A stretch of DNA of 64,000 nucleotides from the NCBI GenBank assembly GCA_037074705.1, contig CM073594.1:59640509-59704508 (forward strand), read 5' to 3'. The position numbers and the translations under genes were made by a program. This stretch comes from Zhengitettix transpicula (Eukaryota > Arthropoda > Insecta > Orthoptera > Tetrigidae). Below the pieces are notes generated by a model. That model did no database searches. It saw only the letters and a list, made by a program, of their open reading frames with translations, and had not been told where the DNA came from. Within the stretch, counting starts at the first letter, position 1; each line of letters opens with the position of its first letter. Of this stretch, positions 1 to 11,360 are shown one piece after another.

Positions 1-110
1 GAAACGCTGGAAATTGCTATAGTAGAGTGTGTGGACAGAGTAACTAAGGTAACGTGTTTTCTCTGCATGAAGAAAATAATACTATTACAAAAAATGTTAT
101 TAAAGAGCCT

Positions 111-576
111 GTGAGAGCTGTTCTCTCGCTAGCAGACCTTGATGGAGAGACGGAAAGGGTAATTTTGGGGATTCCTTCTCCTCTCTCCGTTTTTGAACTA
201 AGCTGCGGCACCTCGGCCGGTTTGAGAGGTGTATGCTCCGGGGTCGCAGACGGTAAGAGTTGTTCGCTGTTCCCATTGGAACAGTCGGACAGCTGCCTCC
301 TAAACTGGCCTGGCAAGCATAAGGGAATGCTGTGTCCCCACAGCAAATTCCTCTCCCGCCATTGAAAGGGCGTTGGACAATTACCAAGCGGCCGACCTAC
401 CTGATGAAGGTTTTCTATGGTTTGCACTGTATCACTTTTAGGAGAGTACCGGGTAGGTTCCTTAAACCATAGCCCGGGGGCCTTAGTTACTCATGCTACC
501 TTCCTCATCTTTACTTTCAAATCCTATCATAGGCTATTAAAGAGGAGTTTCCACCTCGTGAATTCTCCTCATGTAT
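111..576 (-). repeat. R1 repeat copy 1 (split by an LTR-like insertion)
   Basis: First of about nine copies in this window of an interspersed repeat called R1 here. Shared landmarks, read on the minus strand, are a terminal run of T plus AGGGTAACAGGCTACATGAG, a GGATCCTACC block, a CCTGCATCAGGTAGGTCGG block and a GGAGGCAGCTGGCC block. The copy is oriented with its TIR-like end at the right. That end breaks off after CTCATGTAT at 576, where an LTR-like element starts, and resumes at about 1339 with CCTGTTACAG. The family is not recognised by name. It is probably a non-autonomous DNA transposon or MITE. Frames shared between copies look incidental, because each copy has different stops. Confidence 0.75.
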
Positions 577-1334
577 TGTAAAGAATTATTTTTGTTGGCT
601 GGGTTTTTACGTTAAATCAAAACAAATATTTGACCAATAAAGAAATTTTATATAAGTTTATTAAAGTTAAACATGAAAACTTATCTCAGGCACCTGTGGT
701 TTTTACATAGAAGAGATCTGCTGCCCGTACCAAATGCGTACTGCTATTCTGTGTTGTGTTGCCTGCTGTAGCTCTATTATTGACATACTGGCGTCGACTC
801 AGGGGTTGATCACTGGCTAAAGCGTCGGCCTCCGGGATTGAATGCTGGCAAGCCGTCGTACTAAATTGTATGGTGCTATTCTGTGAACTCTTCACTAACA
901 AATTGTGGCCCCTTTCTCACGACGATTCTGCCTCGAACTATATCAGAGACAACAACTTTACGGAGCCTCTCTTATTCACATCCACCAGCTTCGGTGAGCG
1001 CAGAACAACTGTCCAGTTTCCAATAGCATATCACCGTCCCCTCCATGATAGCCTGCCATTCTTTTACTTTTTTTCATTGTTAGAAAACTTCGTCATTTTT
1101 ACTGATTCTTCCTTTGTCACAAGATTTATAGCACGCAGCTGCAGTTCCGTAGTCAACAATGGCTAACTATTCTGTCATGTTGAGGCCAACAATCGAGACA
1201 GGACACGAAATTACTTGGATGGAAATATTTATCTCCTCCACCCCCACGCACGTGCACGGTTTCGAATTCTTAAAACCACAGCAAACAACACTTCCGAGAC
1301 AAAGAAAAACTTAAACCTAAATACACGCGTTACA
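577..1334 (-). mobile_element. Solo-LTR-like element, copy 1 (GTAT target duplication)
   Basis: It begins TGTAAAG and ends CGTTACA, and is flanked on both sides by GTAT (573-576 and 1335-1338). It sits inside the terminal repeat of an R1 copy, whose two halves resume on either side. The inner part around 1141-1265 matches 40560-40680 of the longer copy at 39554-40854 (TTCTGTCATGT, ATCGAGACAGGAC). No pol coding is present. It is read as a diverged solo LTR of a Gypsy-like retrotransposon; the strand is inferred from primer-site motifs in related copies. Confidence 0.62.
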
Positions 1335-1350
1335 GTATCCTGTTACAGTT

Positions 1351-1913
1351 AATGAGAATAGTATCTTAATTTTTTGTAAATTTTTGTTATAAATTACCTG
1401 ACACCCCTGACGACCTTTGGGTCTAGTGAAGAATTATAGACAGAATTATAACGACTGGTCTACGCAGGCAAAAACGATCAGAAGAACATGAACACGGGAA
1501 ACGTCGCACACTGGTCACCTGATTACGATGGTGATGAATTTCGTAGAAACTGTTTGTTTTACTTTTGGTGAAATTGCCGGTTTTTTTAACGATCCGTGAC
1601 CTTAAAAATCCTCTCCTGACTCGACATGACGGTAAAGTCACTTCCATTAATCAAAAGAAATTATGGTCAAGTGGTCTTTCACCTGGAGTAGTTGACCTCA
1701 ATTCAGCGTGCTATGTGATGAGGTTACGTGACTACAATAAAATTAGAAGACATTTTGGGTTTCAGCGTGGAGGAAGTCCGCTGTTGCCACTTAACGAAGC
1801 ACACTACAAGTGATCGCAAATGGACTTGGTATACAATTATATTGACGTGTTTTATTTCAATAAATAATATTAATTAAACCTAATGTTTTTTAACATTTAA
1901 TAAGAAAGTTAAA
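1351..1913. other. Unassigned sequence
   Basis: About 560 bases between the split R1 and the RT pseudogene. There is no recognisable protein, RNA or repeat. A CTGACGA...GTGAAG string near 1403-1432 faintly recalls the hammerhead-like termini elsewhere, but it is too degraded to call. Confidence 0.4.
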
Positions 1914-3630
1914 ATGTACCTAATCTGCGGATATATATGGCATCACAAGCAAAGTTGTAGTAGATCACTGTGCCAACGTCATAGCTACTCCCCTTCAAAT
2001 CATTTTCAACGCGTGTCTTTCTACCGGCATTTTTCCCGACTCCCTTATAGCTGCCAAAGTTATTCCGATCTTCAAGAAGGGTTCGCCCACAGACGCATCA
2101 AATTACAGACCAATTTCCCTAGTTCCGATATTTTCAAAAATACTAGAAAAAATTCTACACAAAAAGTTACTTGAATTCTTGACAAAGTATAAAGTTCATT
2201 CAAAGTATACAAAATTCCCTTGATGAAAAACTGAAAGTAGCCGGAATTTTTGCTGATCTCTCGAAGGCATTTGATCTTGTAGATCACTGCATACTCCTCC
2301 AAAAATTAGAATATTATGGGATCAGAGGCAACGCTTTGGCACTCTTTGAATCTTATCTCAACAATCGGAAACAGAAGGTGGCCTTAAAAAACAAAGCTGG
2401 TGAGGTGCACTTGTCAGAATGGGAGGGCATTTCTTGTGGCGTGCCTCAGGGCTCAATATTAGGTCCACTGATTATTCTTTCGTATATTAATGATCTTCAG
2501 AATATATGGACCCTATAAAATCTGTGTTATACGCAGATGACAATAATTTGTTAATTACGGACATTGATTTAAACAATCTCAATGTGAAGATTGAGACTGC
2601 ATCTAGAAACCTAAATACTTGGTTCGCCGCCAATAAATTAACGCTCAATGTACAGAAAACTAAGTTAGTTCGTTTTACAGCAGAAACCAACAACATCGTA
2701 ACGGATAAGTTCTCAGACCATGCGACTTTCCTCGGCTTGCAGGTCGACAGTAAATTAAAATGGAACTTGCACATTGATCGCCTCGTGCGCAAACTTAGTT
2801 CTGTTTGTTACTCATTGAGACTATTGATGCAACAAGTTGATACCAAAACTGCTTCACTAGTCTATTTTGCCTACTTTCATTCACATATGTGTTACGGTAT
2901 TGCCAACTGGGGCAATTGTTCTCGTAGTGTAGATGTTTTCAAACTGCAAAAACGAGCAATTAGAATTATATCAGGTTCAGATGCTAGAGAAAGCTGCAGG
3001 CCTCTGTTCAAAAGACTTCATATTCTGACTCTACCTAGTGCTTACATATTAGAAATACTAAAATTTGTTAAACGCAACATGAACTTTTTTAAGTAAGTAA
3101 CGGGGCAATCATGGCTACGACCCAAGAAACCGTTCAGTTCTCAGCCTCAGTCTCTACGAGTCTAGCGTTCATTATTCCGGTATCGCACTTCCTGAACATG
3201 TAAAGAACATCAACAACTACAACTCATTCGTCAAGGAGTGTACAACTTTTCTTGTAAATGGAACTAATTACTCCGTACACTAATTTTTGAATTGGTCTCA
3301 CATTCGCTGAACTGCCTTGCCTACAAAATTGCTGATTGTGCTATAAATATGTAAATAGTTTGTCCAGTTTTCCCCTTTTGGTTCTGTTTTCCTGCCTCTG
3401 CTTTCTGTTTTAGTAAATATCCAAGACGACATCCCTCCGTACCTAGCGAAAGGAGATGAATACCAGGTAGTGATAAGTGTCGTGCGCGTGTTTCCTAAAT
3501 ATAGTGTGTGTGATTGTACTGACTAGACAAATGTAAACAGATATGAATGTTTTTATATGTGTGTGTGTACATTTGTGACGAATCCCATTTCCTCTTAAGA
3601 GGGCTAATGGTGAGTAAATCTATCTATCTT
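1914..3630 (+). pseudogene. 5'-truncated CR1/Jockey-type non-LTR retrotransposon (reverse transcriptase)
   Basis: Three successive frames give a reverse transcriptase. The first runs from about 1927 to 2200 and contains FPDSLIAAKVIPIFKKG and NYRPISLVP (fingers). The second runs from about 2224 to 2518 with motif A (FADLSKAFDLVDH) and motif B (GVPQGSILGPL...YINDL). The third runs from 2506 to 3096 with motif C (LYADDNNLL) and the thumb. A further frame, about 3116-3284, ends in the usual ALPEHVKN...FVKECTTFL tail. Breaks: no endonuclease domain (5' truncation near 1914), a deletion of about 25 residues near 2200 where QFGF-type sequence should be, a frameshift near 2505 and an early stop at 3096. 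A 3' UTR of about 330 bp ends in (ATCT)n near 3616-3628, typical of a non-LTR tail. It is a dead copy. CR1, Jockey or an allied clade cannot be separated by eye. Confidence 0.88.
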
Positions 3631-3680
3631 AAACATTTATGTTATTTTCTATGCTAAACAAAGAAAGCTTATACACTCAA

Positions 3681-3765
3681 GCCGGTGGCTTTTGGTATAT
3701 GGATGGAAAAATGTCAACCAGTTCAGGAAATGAACCCGGGACCGCCCGTTTACCAGTCTGGTGAA
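3681..3765 (-). repeat. tRNA-derived SINE fragment
   Basis: On the minus strand the sequence reads ACTGGTAAACGGG followed by GGTCCCGGGTTCATTTCC, which resembles a tRNA anticodon arm followed by a Pol III B box. The A-box half is missing and no acceptor stem can be folded, so this is a SINE fragment or tRNA relic rather than a tRNA gene. Confidence 0.4.
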
Positions 3766-4229
3766 ACAAATTCTGTGCATCCATATTCTTTGATTAATTT
3801 TGTTTTCTTAGAATTCTTAGTATACGATTTTGTAAATTGAATTAACTGAATTTTGAAGAAATCGCAAAAAAGAAATAGGGATGAAATGTCGTGTCAGCTT
3901 TGCTGTTGTTTTCTATTATAACATATAAAAATAATTCTTAATATTTTTCTATACAGTTCACCGAAAACAACACGGCGATTGTTCGGCGACGAGGCTTGTC
4001 CCGTTTTTCATTTACAATATGACATTCCATCGCGGCCGGTGCCTTTAAGATTTAATCAGTCTATAATTCCAAAGCTGACATGACTGCTTATAGAAATTGT
4101 TATCTTCAGATTGATGATTATATAAACAACCAAAAATGCCTTGTATGTGGACGAGTGGACAATGATTGGGTCTGAAGAGTGTGTTGTTTGATTGATGTCA
4201 GTTTTTAAACACCAATGTCAAAGATTGCC
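3766..4229. other. Unassigned AT-rich sequence
   Basis: No recognisable coding, RNA or repeat signal. A short GC-richer patch at 3960-4035 has no identifiable content. Confidence 0.4.
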
Positions 4230-4970
4230 TGTTGATATGCAATAAAGAAATGTTTATCATGACGCGTCGTTCCCATTGTGCATCGTTTTTTAAGTCCTGT
4301 GAGACGATCTTGTGTGAGAGATGGGAATCACGCCTCCAGCATCTGTCCGATCCCATATTCGAGAGAGGGTGTTTTTGGGGGAGAAGTCAAAAGCGTGCCA
4401 CATGCGTGAAAGGGGGGGGGGGTGACTCCGAACTCAATCGCACAAAGCCTTTCTTTATGTAGCGAATCAGCTGCGGCCAGACAGACAGAACCGGCGGAGG
4501 ATAGCGGCCATGTGTTGCGGACGGACGAGGAGAGTGCAAGATGAAAGAGACTTGCCTTGTCACGGAACGCTGGCACTTGAAGCGGTGGGTTGGGGAACGA
4601 GGCATCGTTTGTCCCGTCTTACAATGCCTCTTTGTTGTTTACCCTGGTCGGAATGAGTCTTATTGTTACGGGGCGGGCGTAATCGTCGGGGAACGTTTAA
4701 GGTAAGTGAAGAGGGGACTCTTGAGGGGGGGGGGGCTGTTCTTTCATAAAGGAGAGGCGTTGATCGGGACTTCACGACTTTCGGGGCTCAAGTCATTTTG
4801 TTCCCCTCTGGAATGTGTTTCCCGGAACAATCTACAGGCGCGGGAAGTATCTGGTGTACTGAATCGAAACCTATTACTTCCACGGCTTCCTGTAAATCAA
4901 ATGAAGGATTCACCAGTGCGTGACTGTAATAAAACGTATACGAATGAATAATCTAACCACACTGGCATTT
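4230..4970. other. GC-richer island with two 11-base G runs
   Basis: More balanced base composition than its surroundings. Several overlapping open frames on both strands give low-complexity, arginine- and proline-rich peptides with no recognisable domain. Homopolymer G runs lie at 4412-4422 and 4725-4735. AAGGTAAGTG at about 4700 fits a splice donor, but no exon can be supported upstream. It could be non-coding regulatory DNA or an unrecognised exon region. Confidence 0.35.
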
Positions 4971-5223
4971 CATTTTACATGTATGTGTATGCATATTATC
5001 AACTGCGATTGGGATCGTTCCCGGTGGTAGTTTAAAACAAATATATACACAAAAGTATTACAAATACAACAGTTTTGAAAGAAGAAAAAAATAATGATAA
5101 TTAAATAAGTCTTAGAAATTTATCCTGAAAATTTATTCCCACCCCCAACACTTCACTAAAGAATATTAAATTAAATAATAAAGAAATACACTACACTTCA
5201 CTTCACTAATTTATTTATATATA

Positions 5224-5645
5224 TTTTTTTAGGGTAACAGGCTACATGAGTGTAATCCACATGGTGGCAATGCAGAAGGGTAGGTAAGGTAGCCAAGGGT
5301 TAACTAGGGTCCCCGGCAATTCACCTAAAAGTGATGCAGGGAAAACCCTAGAAAAACCTGCATCAGGTAGGTCGGACATTTGGTACTTGTCCCACGCCCT
5401 TCCGATGACGGGAGAGGAGTTTGCTGTGGGGTCGCTGCTTACTCCTCGCCATGTCTTGGCCAGTTTAGGAGGCAGCTGGCCGACTATTCCAATAGAAATA
5501 GCGGACAACTTTTACCGTATGCCCAAGGTCTGCGACCCCGGAAACATACACCTCTCAAAAAATACCGAGGTGCCTCGGAATGTGGGAACATTAGTTCAAA
5601 AAACCAGGGTGGATTACCTTCATGTAGCCTGTTACCTAAAAAAAA
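5224..5645 (+). repeat. R1 repeat copy 2 with inverted ends
   Basis: The only copy here with both ends matching as inverted repeats. It opens with T7 + AGGGTAACAGGCTACATGAG and closes with CATGTAGCCTGTTACC + A-rich, about 37 bp at each end. Total length is about 420 bp, with the standard internal blocks (CCTGCATCAGGTAGGTCGG at 5359, GGAGGCAGCTGGCC at 5469). This suggests a TIR element, though fusion of two opposed copies would look the same. The right end abuts an antisense RT fragment. Confidence 0.78.
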
Positions 5646-5654
5646 GAAAGAAAA

Positions 5655-6175
5655 AAGATCCTCTTAAAACACACCTGCAGGAAAATTGTTCCAATTTCTG
5701 ATCTATCTGTTCTGGAATGATAATTTCCCTACGTCTCTTTTGTTTTTCGCGGTCTCGTTGTGAGCAACTCTGCCAATGTAAGTTGGTTTTTCGATCTTAT
5801 TCCGTATGTCTTTCCACGCATTATTACTCGTGTATGATTTAACAAGTGCGCAAGTCTATCTTTCATCCGTCTGGTTGCCAAATAGATTCCCACCTTAATT
5901 TCCCTACCTTTTCTCGCCCGTGACCAAGTCCCCGTATTACGAATTTTGATACGCCTTCTATGTGGTGTTTTCTATAAGGATCCCGACAACATGCACCATA
6001 CTCTAGTATGGGACGAACTAGAGTTTGATAAGCAAGTTCTTTAAATTTTAATATTCTCATTACAAAATGTAAAGATTTCCAACCTTTCCGAGACGCAAAA
6101 TTTACTTGTTTTTCCCACCCTAGATTTGAGTTCAAAATGATTCCTAAATATTTGCAGTTGTTTACTTGTATAACC
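5655..6175 (-). pseudogene. Non-LTR reverse transcriptase C-terminal fragment
   Basis: On the minus strand from about 6175 downward: CKYLGIILNSNLGWEKQVNF, then KSLHFVMRILK, then LAYQTLVRPILEYGACCRDPY. These are the thumb and connection region of an insect non-LTR RT, where the usual form is LVRPILEYGxxCWDPYR. After frame loss near 5960, the 3' part still reads AWKDIRNKIEKPTYIGR, GKLSFQNR and IRNWNNFPAG. Palm motifs A-C are absent, so this is a 5'-truncated, frameshifted relic. It belongs to a different lineage from the RT at 1.9-3.6 kb. Confidence 0.82.
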
Positions 6176-6328
6176 TAATCGTATTGTAATAAACTTATTA
6201 CATTTACAAGTGGATAATAATTAATTAAGCATATTAAGTTTATTTATTTAATACGCATACCCCGCTTTAAATATTCAAATAAATTGAACTCTTGAAGTAA
6301 AAAGTATAATAAAAATTAACGAGTGTAT

Positions 6329-6347
6329 TATATATATATATATATAT
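6329..6347. repeat. (TA)n microsatellite
   Basis: Short alternating TA tract that is also the insertion site (ATAT) of the LTR-like element starting at 6348. Confidence 0.8.
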
Positions 6348-7471
6348 TGTAATAATCACAAATGAAATTAATAAACACAATCAAAATATGCCACACGTTG
6401 TGTATTACTCAACTATGACAATTAATTTACCCCACGTTGATGCGTCAAAATGTAATAATCATATGTTGTTAATCAATTTAAAATGAAACAGTGCCCCGTA
6501 TTGGTGAAGCCAAAAATGTGGTATATAAATGAAATTACTATTAAATAAAACAGTTAGCCAGCTTTGAATGCATTAATTTAACTACTATAACCTTAAATGA
6601 AAATATGTTAATAAATAAAATTTTATTTAATTAAACAAACACATTAATTTATTATACGCAAAAATATTTCAAGTTACAAAACAGATATTTATTGAATTTA
6701 CAAAATTTATTACATACATTCAAAAAATTTTACTCTTTCTCTCAGGGTCTTTATAAAGAAATGTATTACTCTGTTTAAACATTCAAATCACTGTAAAGTT
6801 ATTCAAATACACAAATATTTACAATATTAAAAAAAATAGAAATATGACGATTTTATCTTCAACTAAGGGTTTACATTTAATGATTAACTGGAGTTATGAC
6901 TCTCTCTCTTCCTCTCCCCCTCTGCCCCCTCCCTCCCTCTTCCTCCCTGTCCCCCCTCTCTCTCTCGTACCAGGACAATCAATTTTACCTTGTTCAGACA
7001 CTTTCACACACTTTACTTTTAAGATCAGGCCTTGGTTTTCACTGATTCTACACTTCACTTTAAGATTTTGCAAGATTGGCTGTATTTCGTTAACTGCTCC
7101 GCTCTACAATAATTTACCAATGTTCTTCTGGAATAATTCCTCTTCGAATATTTTGGAAAGTTCTATTCTGACAAAACTGCTATTACTTTCCAATATTTTC
7201 GATTCACTTCTGTGAATGTTTTGCTTTGTATTAATACACGACTTTAACTGGTAATACATTAACGACGTCTAGTCTCTGCTCAAATTTTATTTGTTCCGTT
7301 CCTTTCAAGGCTTCGCCGCCAACTGTTCTATACATTCTCAGCGCGCTAACGGTCCTACAATGCTTTAGACCTGTTATTACTGTCCATTCTTGTTTGTGAT
7401 TTGTGTCTGTTTGCCGATAACAATTGAAGTTCATAATGATTTTAATTATTAATTGCCAATTAATTACTACA
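6348..7471 (-). mobile_element. Solo-LTR-like element, copy 2
   Basis: Starts TGTAATAATC, ends ATTACTACA and is flanked by ATAT on both sides. Within the first 170 bases are three degenerate copies of GCCCCACGTTGGGCGCCA at about 6390, 6429 and 6492. On the minus strand this is the tRNA-Lys type primer binding site (TGGCGCC...). The motif at 6429 is followed by AAAATGTAAT, so on the minus strand an LTR-end-like ATTACA precedes it; at the third motif only AAAATGTG remains. The internal CTCAGGGTCTTTA string at about 6742 is shared with the other copies. There is no coding content. Sense strand is inferred to be minus. Confidence 0.68.
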
Positions 7472-8060
7472 ATATATATTTACACCATATTAAGTGAATA
7501 ATTAATTAGCTTTTTCACTACTTTTTTATTTATTTTTTGTTTTATTTACATGATGAGCTTAGAAGAAACCACAATTTCACCTGACGGAAGCAACAAAGTA
7601 TTCCAGAAACATTGTTGTGTCATATTAATTCAGCACTCGTTTCCTCTGTTACTTGGCTACTTATATACATAATTATTTTTCTATCAACACTGACGTTTGA
7701 TATTTTAATTTTTGAATGTTTGAAACAAGGAGCGGAATAATTTAAGATGGAGAACCCCGGCGCCATCATGTAGCGCATGTTACCCTCAGGATGTGACGGC
7801 CACAATAGATTCTTTATTGCTTCCAAGACTACAAACAACACTTACCGTTATTGACGTACAGCGGGTAGTATAATACATTTTATTTATTTGCAAAACATTT
7901 TTTATGTTTAATTGTCGATCTTAGAAAAGTTTATATTTACAACTTAAGGAACTTGATGCTGATATCATAATCAAAATAGTCTTCAAAATAGTCAATGATA
8001 GTGAAGAAACAATTTTTTTTATAGAATGTATTTTTAAGTCTGTTAATATTAAAAATATAA
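7472..8060. other. Unassigned AT-rich sequence
   Basis: No recognisable gene or named repeat. A short GC-richer patch around 7740-7810 carries no identifiable domain. Confidence 0.4.
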
Positions 8061-8063
8061 CAG

Positions 8064-8541
8064 ATTTTCGGCCAATATCAGAGAATATTTTATTAATTTA
8101 TAACAACGTTTCGGTACGTGTTTATAGTTTCATCAGGTCTTTCTTGCTGAGAAATTGTACAAGATAAAGTTTTATTATCAAATCAAGAAGCCTTATCGTA
8201 AATACCTAAGGGATTGACAATTCTATTGAGGAGTGGTAATCCTGTTCAGTTCTGCTGCTACCGCACTCGTGTGTAGTTTGTGAATAAGTGCCTAGGAAAA
8301 ACTTGTAAAGTATGCGATTTTCACAATAGGATGTGAAATTAGGTTTAACATTTAGCATATTTAGGTGTTTTCTTAGTTTCATTGTGTTAACAGTATAAAA
8401 AAATTTGTTCAATGTTTGATAATACAACTTCATTTTGTACAATTTCCCAGCAGGAAAGACCTGATGAAGGTAGAAACACGTATTGAAACGTTGTCATAAA
8501 TGAATAAAATATAGTCTGATATTGTTCGGAAAACTTTTTTT
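8064..8541. repeat. Inverted pair of Penelope/hammerhead-type termini (pair 1)
   Basis: Two arms of about 120-130 bp (8064-8186 and 8411-8541) match as imperfect inverted repeats around a centre of about 225 bp. Read outward, each contains GACCTGATGA, then GAAACGTTGT, then an AATAAAAT box and CTGATATTG. The order CTGATGA...GAAA...TTGT is the conserved core of a hammerhead ribozyme, which is known to occur in terminal repeats of Penelope-like retroelements. The right arm core (8461-8495) keeps CTGATGA and GAAACGTTGTC. That allows a two-base-pair stem III (AC/GU) with a GUU loop and C at the cleavage site. Stem II is poorly paired, so activity is doubtful. Confidence 0.66.
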
Positions 8542-8544
8542 TTT

Positions 8545-8974
8545 ATGTTTTCTCCGATGTCCTGGTCTGGAATGTCACGAAGCCGACATCCACAATCTAC
8601 AATAGATTAAGAGATTAAATAAATTGGTGTAAATAAAATTCGCCAACTTTGATACGAAAAGTTTGTTTCCCGCATTACATTTTTCTTCACGAAACATCAC
8701 CAAACGTCCATAGTTTTTCATTGTAAAACAAATGAATAATATAAATAGTCCGGGCAACAGTAAATTTCTCAAATGAAAAGTGTTAATTTCTAAGCAATTG
8801 TATTTGAGATGGTGAATTTAGAATATTTGAGACGGGTGCGTTGAAAATTCGACATAAAATTCTATATTTCCGTCAAAAAAACTCCACACTTACGCACATT
8901 TTGACCTCCACTACCTCAGTTCAAGTGATTGGAGACTGTAACGACCGTTACAAAACAAAGTCGGGCCGAAAGTC
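8545..8974. other. Unassigned sequence
   Basis: No supported gene or repeat. Confidence 0.4.
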
Positions 8975-9070
8975 AAGATCGGTGGAAGAAACGCGAATCT
9001 GACGCGAACGGGATTGACCATATGGTAAGAGTATTGTGTCCTTGGTTCGATGCCGGTCCGGTTGAGAATG
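8975..9070 (+). repeat. tRNA-like SINE fragment
   Basis: GGTTCGATGCC at 9044-9054 matches a Pol III B box, preceded by TATGGTAAGAGTATTGTGTCC, which resembles the tRNA D-arm to anticodon side. The two halves do not fold as a functional tRNA. The A-box-like TAGCTCAGCTGGTAGAAG at 24368-24385 may be the other half of the same family. Confidence 0.38.
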
Positions 9071-9309
9071 TTTTTAACTCATTCCTTAATTCAAATTCTA
9101 TTACTATTAGTATAAAATTATAGAAAACACGTATTAAGTTGTGATAAAACGTTTGTTGGTGGAAACTAAAGTTATAAGAAGCTGCAGTACGGAAATACTT
9201 CAAATTTAGTTTCGTAGCGCTCTATCGCTTTCTCTGTTAATAGGTACAATTAGAGGTAACATATTGCTCCTTATTCATCTTTCAAATTTCCTTTTCCCAG
9301 TTAAAATGA
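9071..9309. other. Unassigned sequence
   Basis: Nothing recognisable. Confidence 0.35.
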
Positions 9310-9660
9310 TGGAATCTCTCTTCACCTCTCCTCATCTTCTCCAGATCCGAGTAGATTACTGGACCGTGAGATGCTTGTGACAGTCTCTTGCGTATCCTGT
9401 GGGCTAAGCTGCGGTGTTCCGTCCCTGTTGATGAGCAAGCCGTCTTTGTGTGAGGGCGTGTTTGCTCGTGGCACATTAGGAATATGCAAATGGAGTAGGC
9501 AGGGGAGGGACCTTGGCATGGACGAGATGGCCTCTGTTTGTGCAAGGCATTACACGCACCTCAGACGCAGTAATACCAGCACCTGTTTGACAGCTGGCAG
9601 ACTGCACGCCCGCTGCCCCTCTGGCATTCGCTCATGACTCAAACACCTTCACTTCGACAA
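9310..9660. promoter_or_regulatory. GC-balanced island with POU octamer and TGACAG/E-box cluster
   Basis: Base composition is clearly higher in GC than the flanks. It holds a perfect octamer ATGCAAAT (9484-9491) and the string CACCTGTTTGACAGCTG (9580-9596), which combines an E-box with a TALE-type TGACAG site. Short frames on both strands have no domain. It reads like a conserved non-coding element or enhancer; this is inference from motifs only. Confidence 0.28.
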
Positions 9661-11129
9661 ACAAACCTCATTGATAATACTGACGTTGTGGTCAAGTACT
9701 TACGCCCTGTGTCATCACAACCGTAATCAGGAATAAACGAACAAATTTTATTCGGAACTAAAACCACTTGGATAATTATAATCCTAGAAGTTCGTGGGAA
9801 CATACAGTCGTCAACGTAAAATTTAGTATAGGGGTAAATGCAGTGAAACGGCATAAAAATTGATTAAAAATAATTTTTGTTGTGGAGTGAAATTGGAAAT
9901 GCGGCTAAACCAAGTCAATTAATTATAAGCCTTAAAAATTTTTATCTGTAGTTTATTTTATAGTTTTTGCTTGTGTTTGTAAGATACAAGAGTCCAAATT
10001 TTTGTATACAAAGAGTTTTTTACCTCTCTAAGATTACGTATGTTTTCTTCCATTTGGTCAACGCAACTTACATTGAAACTAACAATTATATTAATTAAAT
10101 ATTTTTAAATAAATGAAAAAAATCTTAAATATATTATAAATTTTTTAAAACATTGTTATAAAACATGTACCACGTTTTTTAAATATTTTTACAGGTTGTA
10201 AAAATTCCTAATCAACAATTTTCTACGAAAGCCAAATTTTACAAACATGATAATTTATAAAACAGTTATGTACAAAAACTAGTTGTAAATTTAATTTTAT
10301 AAAATACAATCGTAACCTAAAAAATTTATTTTCATCAATTTTGTGCGTTTCATTGTAAATAATGTTCTGAAAATATTTTTACGCAATTTAATATGGATTT
10401 AAAATTTTTGTTTAACTTGAAATTTTTTAGTATATTTCATGCCTAATTTTTCAGACCCTCTTTACTTGTTTTACAATTCAATTAAATAATAACTTAGTCA
10501 TCTATAAATCCCCGGGCACGAAATTTTACAAATTGACAGTTTATTAAATAATTAAATACAAAAGTTATGGAAAATTTTACTATTAATTATAACAAATGCA
10601 TGTCATGACTCAGAAAATTTTTAACAACATTTTTTGTTATTAATTGTAAATATTTTACTGTAAATATGTTTACCTAATTGTTTGATAAATTATCATGATT
10701 GTAAGCTTTTGGAATATTTAAGACCTTGAATTTATCATTTAATTGACATTTACAATACATGAAGGGATACCGAAAAAATTAAGGTTGGAACGTTGTGTCT
10801 GTTTTTTTTTTTACCATTTGTTAAAATTTTTCATAATATTTTTCTGACAAATACGCAGATGATTTTATATTAGAACACAACACATTTTTCTCCCAATAAT
10901 TAATTATATTACCTTAAATTTCAGACCAACTTTAATACGAGAAACAAAGAATTACATTTCTTTTACAAATAGTTTAACGTTTACGACACTACTTCACGTC
11001 TTTCTTTCACAATAATTAAAGCAGATATCTGTAATTTTGTAAGTCTATTCCATCATTGTGTATTTATTGAAGGACACGCAGATGCTACTAATTTTTGCGT
11101 TACAACTAATACTGAATATAAAATTGTTT
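9661..11129. other. Very AT-rich unassigned sequence
   Basis: About 1.5 kb with long A and T tracts. No open frame of note and no repeat family could be recognised. Confidence 0.45.
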
Positions 11130-11360
11130 TTTAAAAATATCGCAGAGTATGCTACATCGGCCAGACACATAGGACATTAATTACAATGATAAAACACCAT
11201 TAAACCAAAGAACCAACAAACACAATCCTTTTAATCAACGATGCTAAAAATATATATACTAAAAAAAATATGCTCAGAAAAACAGTTGTAGATAGTATAT
11301 TAATTCAATTAAATGAAAATTATTTCACAGATTTTTTCGGAGATTTTTTAATATGGATGT
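11130..11360 (+). pseudogene. Penelope-like GIY-YIG endonuclease relic 1
   Basis: From 11141 the frame reads RRVCYIGQTHRTLITMIKHH and then a stop. CYIGQTxR is the second half of the GIY-YIG core (Y-I-G followed by the catalytic-loop arginine), as fused to the C-terminus of Penelope-like RTs. After the stop, readable residues include INDAKNIYTKKNML and LIQLNENYFTD, which resemble the region following the EN domain. The GIY half and the RT are not seen. Degenerate and dead. Confidence 0.6.

Noticed and set aside
44..427. 127-codon minus-strand frame and its neighbours
   Set aside because: It lies within an R1 repeat; the frame is not kept in the other eight copies.
1403..1432. Hammerhead-like string CTGACGA...GTGAAG
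   Set aside because: Both core boxes are altered and there is no TTGT end.
3719..3770. tRNA gene on the minus strand
   Set aside because: Only the anticodon/B-box half is present and no cloverleaf closes.
4700..4710. Splice donor AAGGTAAGTG
   Set aside because: A good match to consensus but with no supportable exon upstream; such matches occur by chance in 64 kb.
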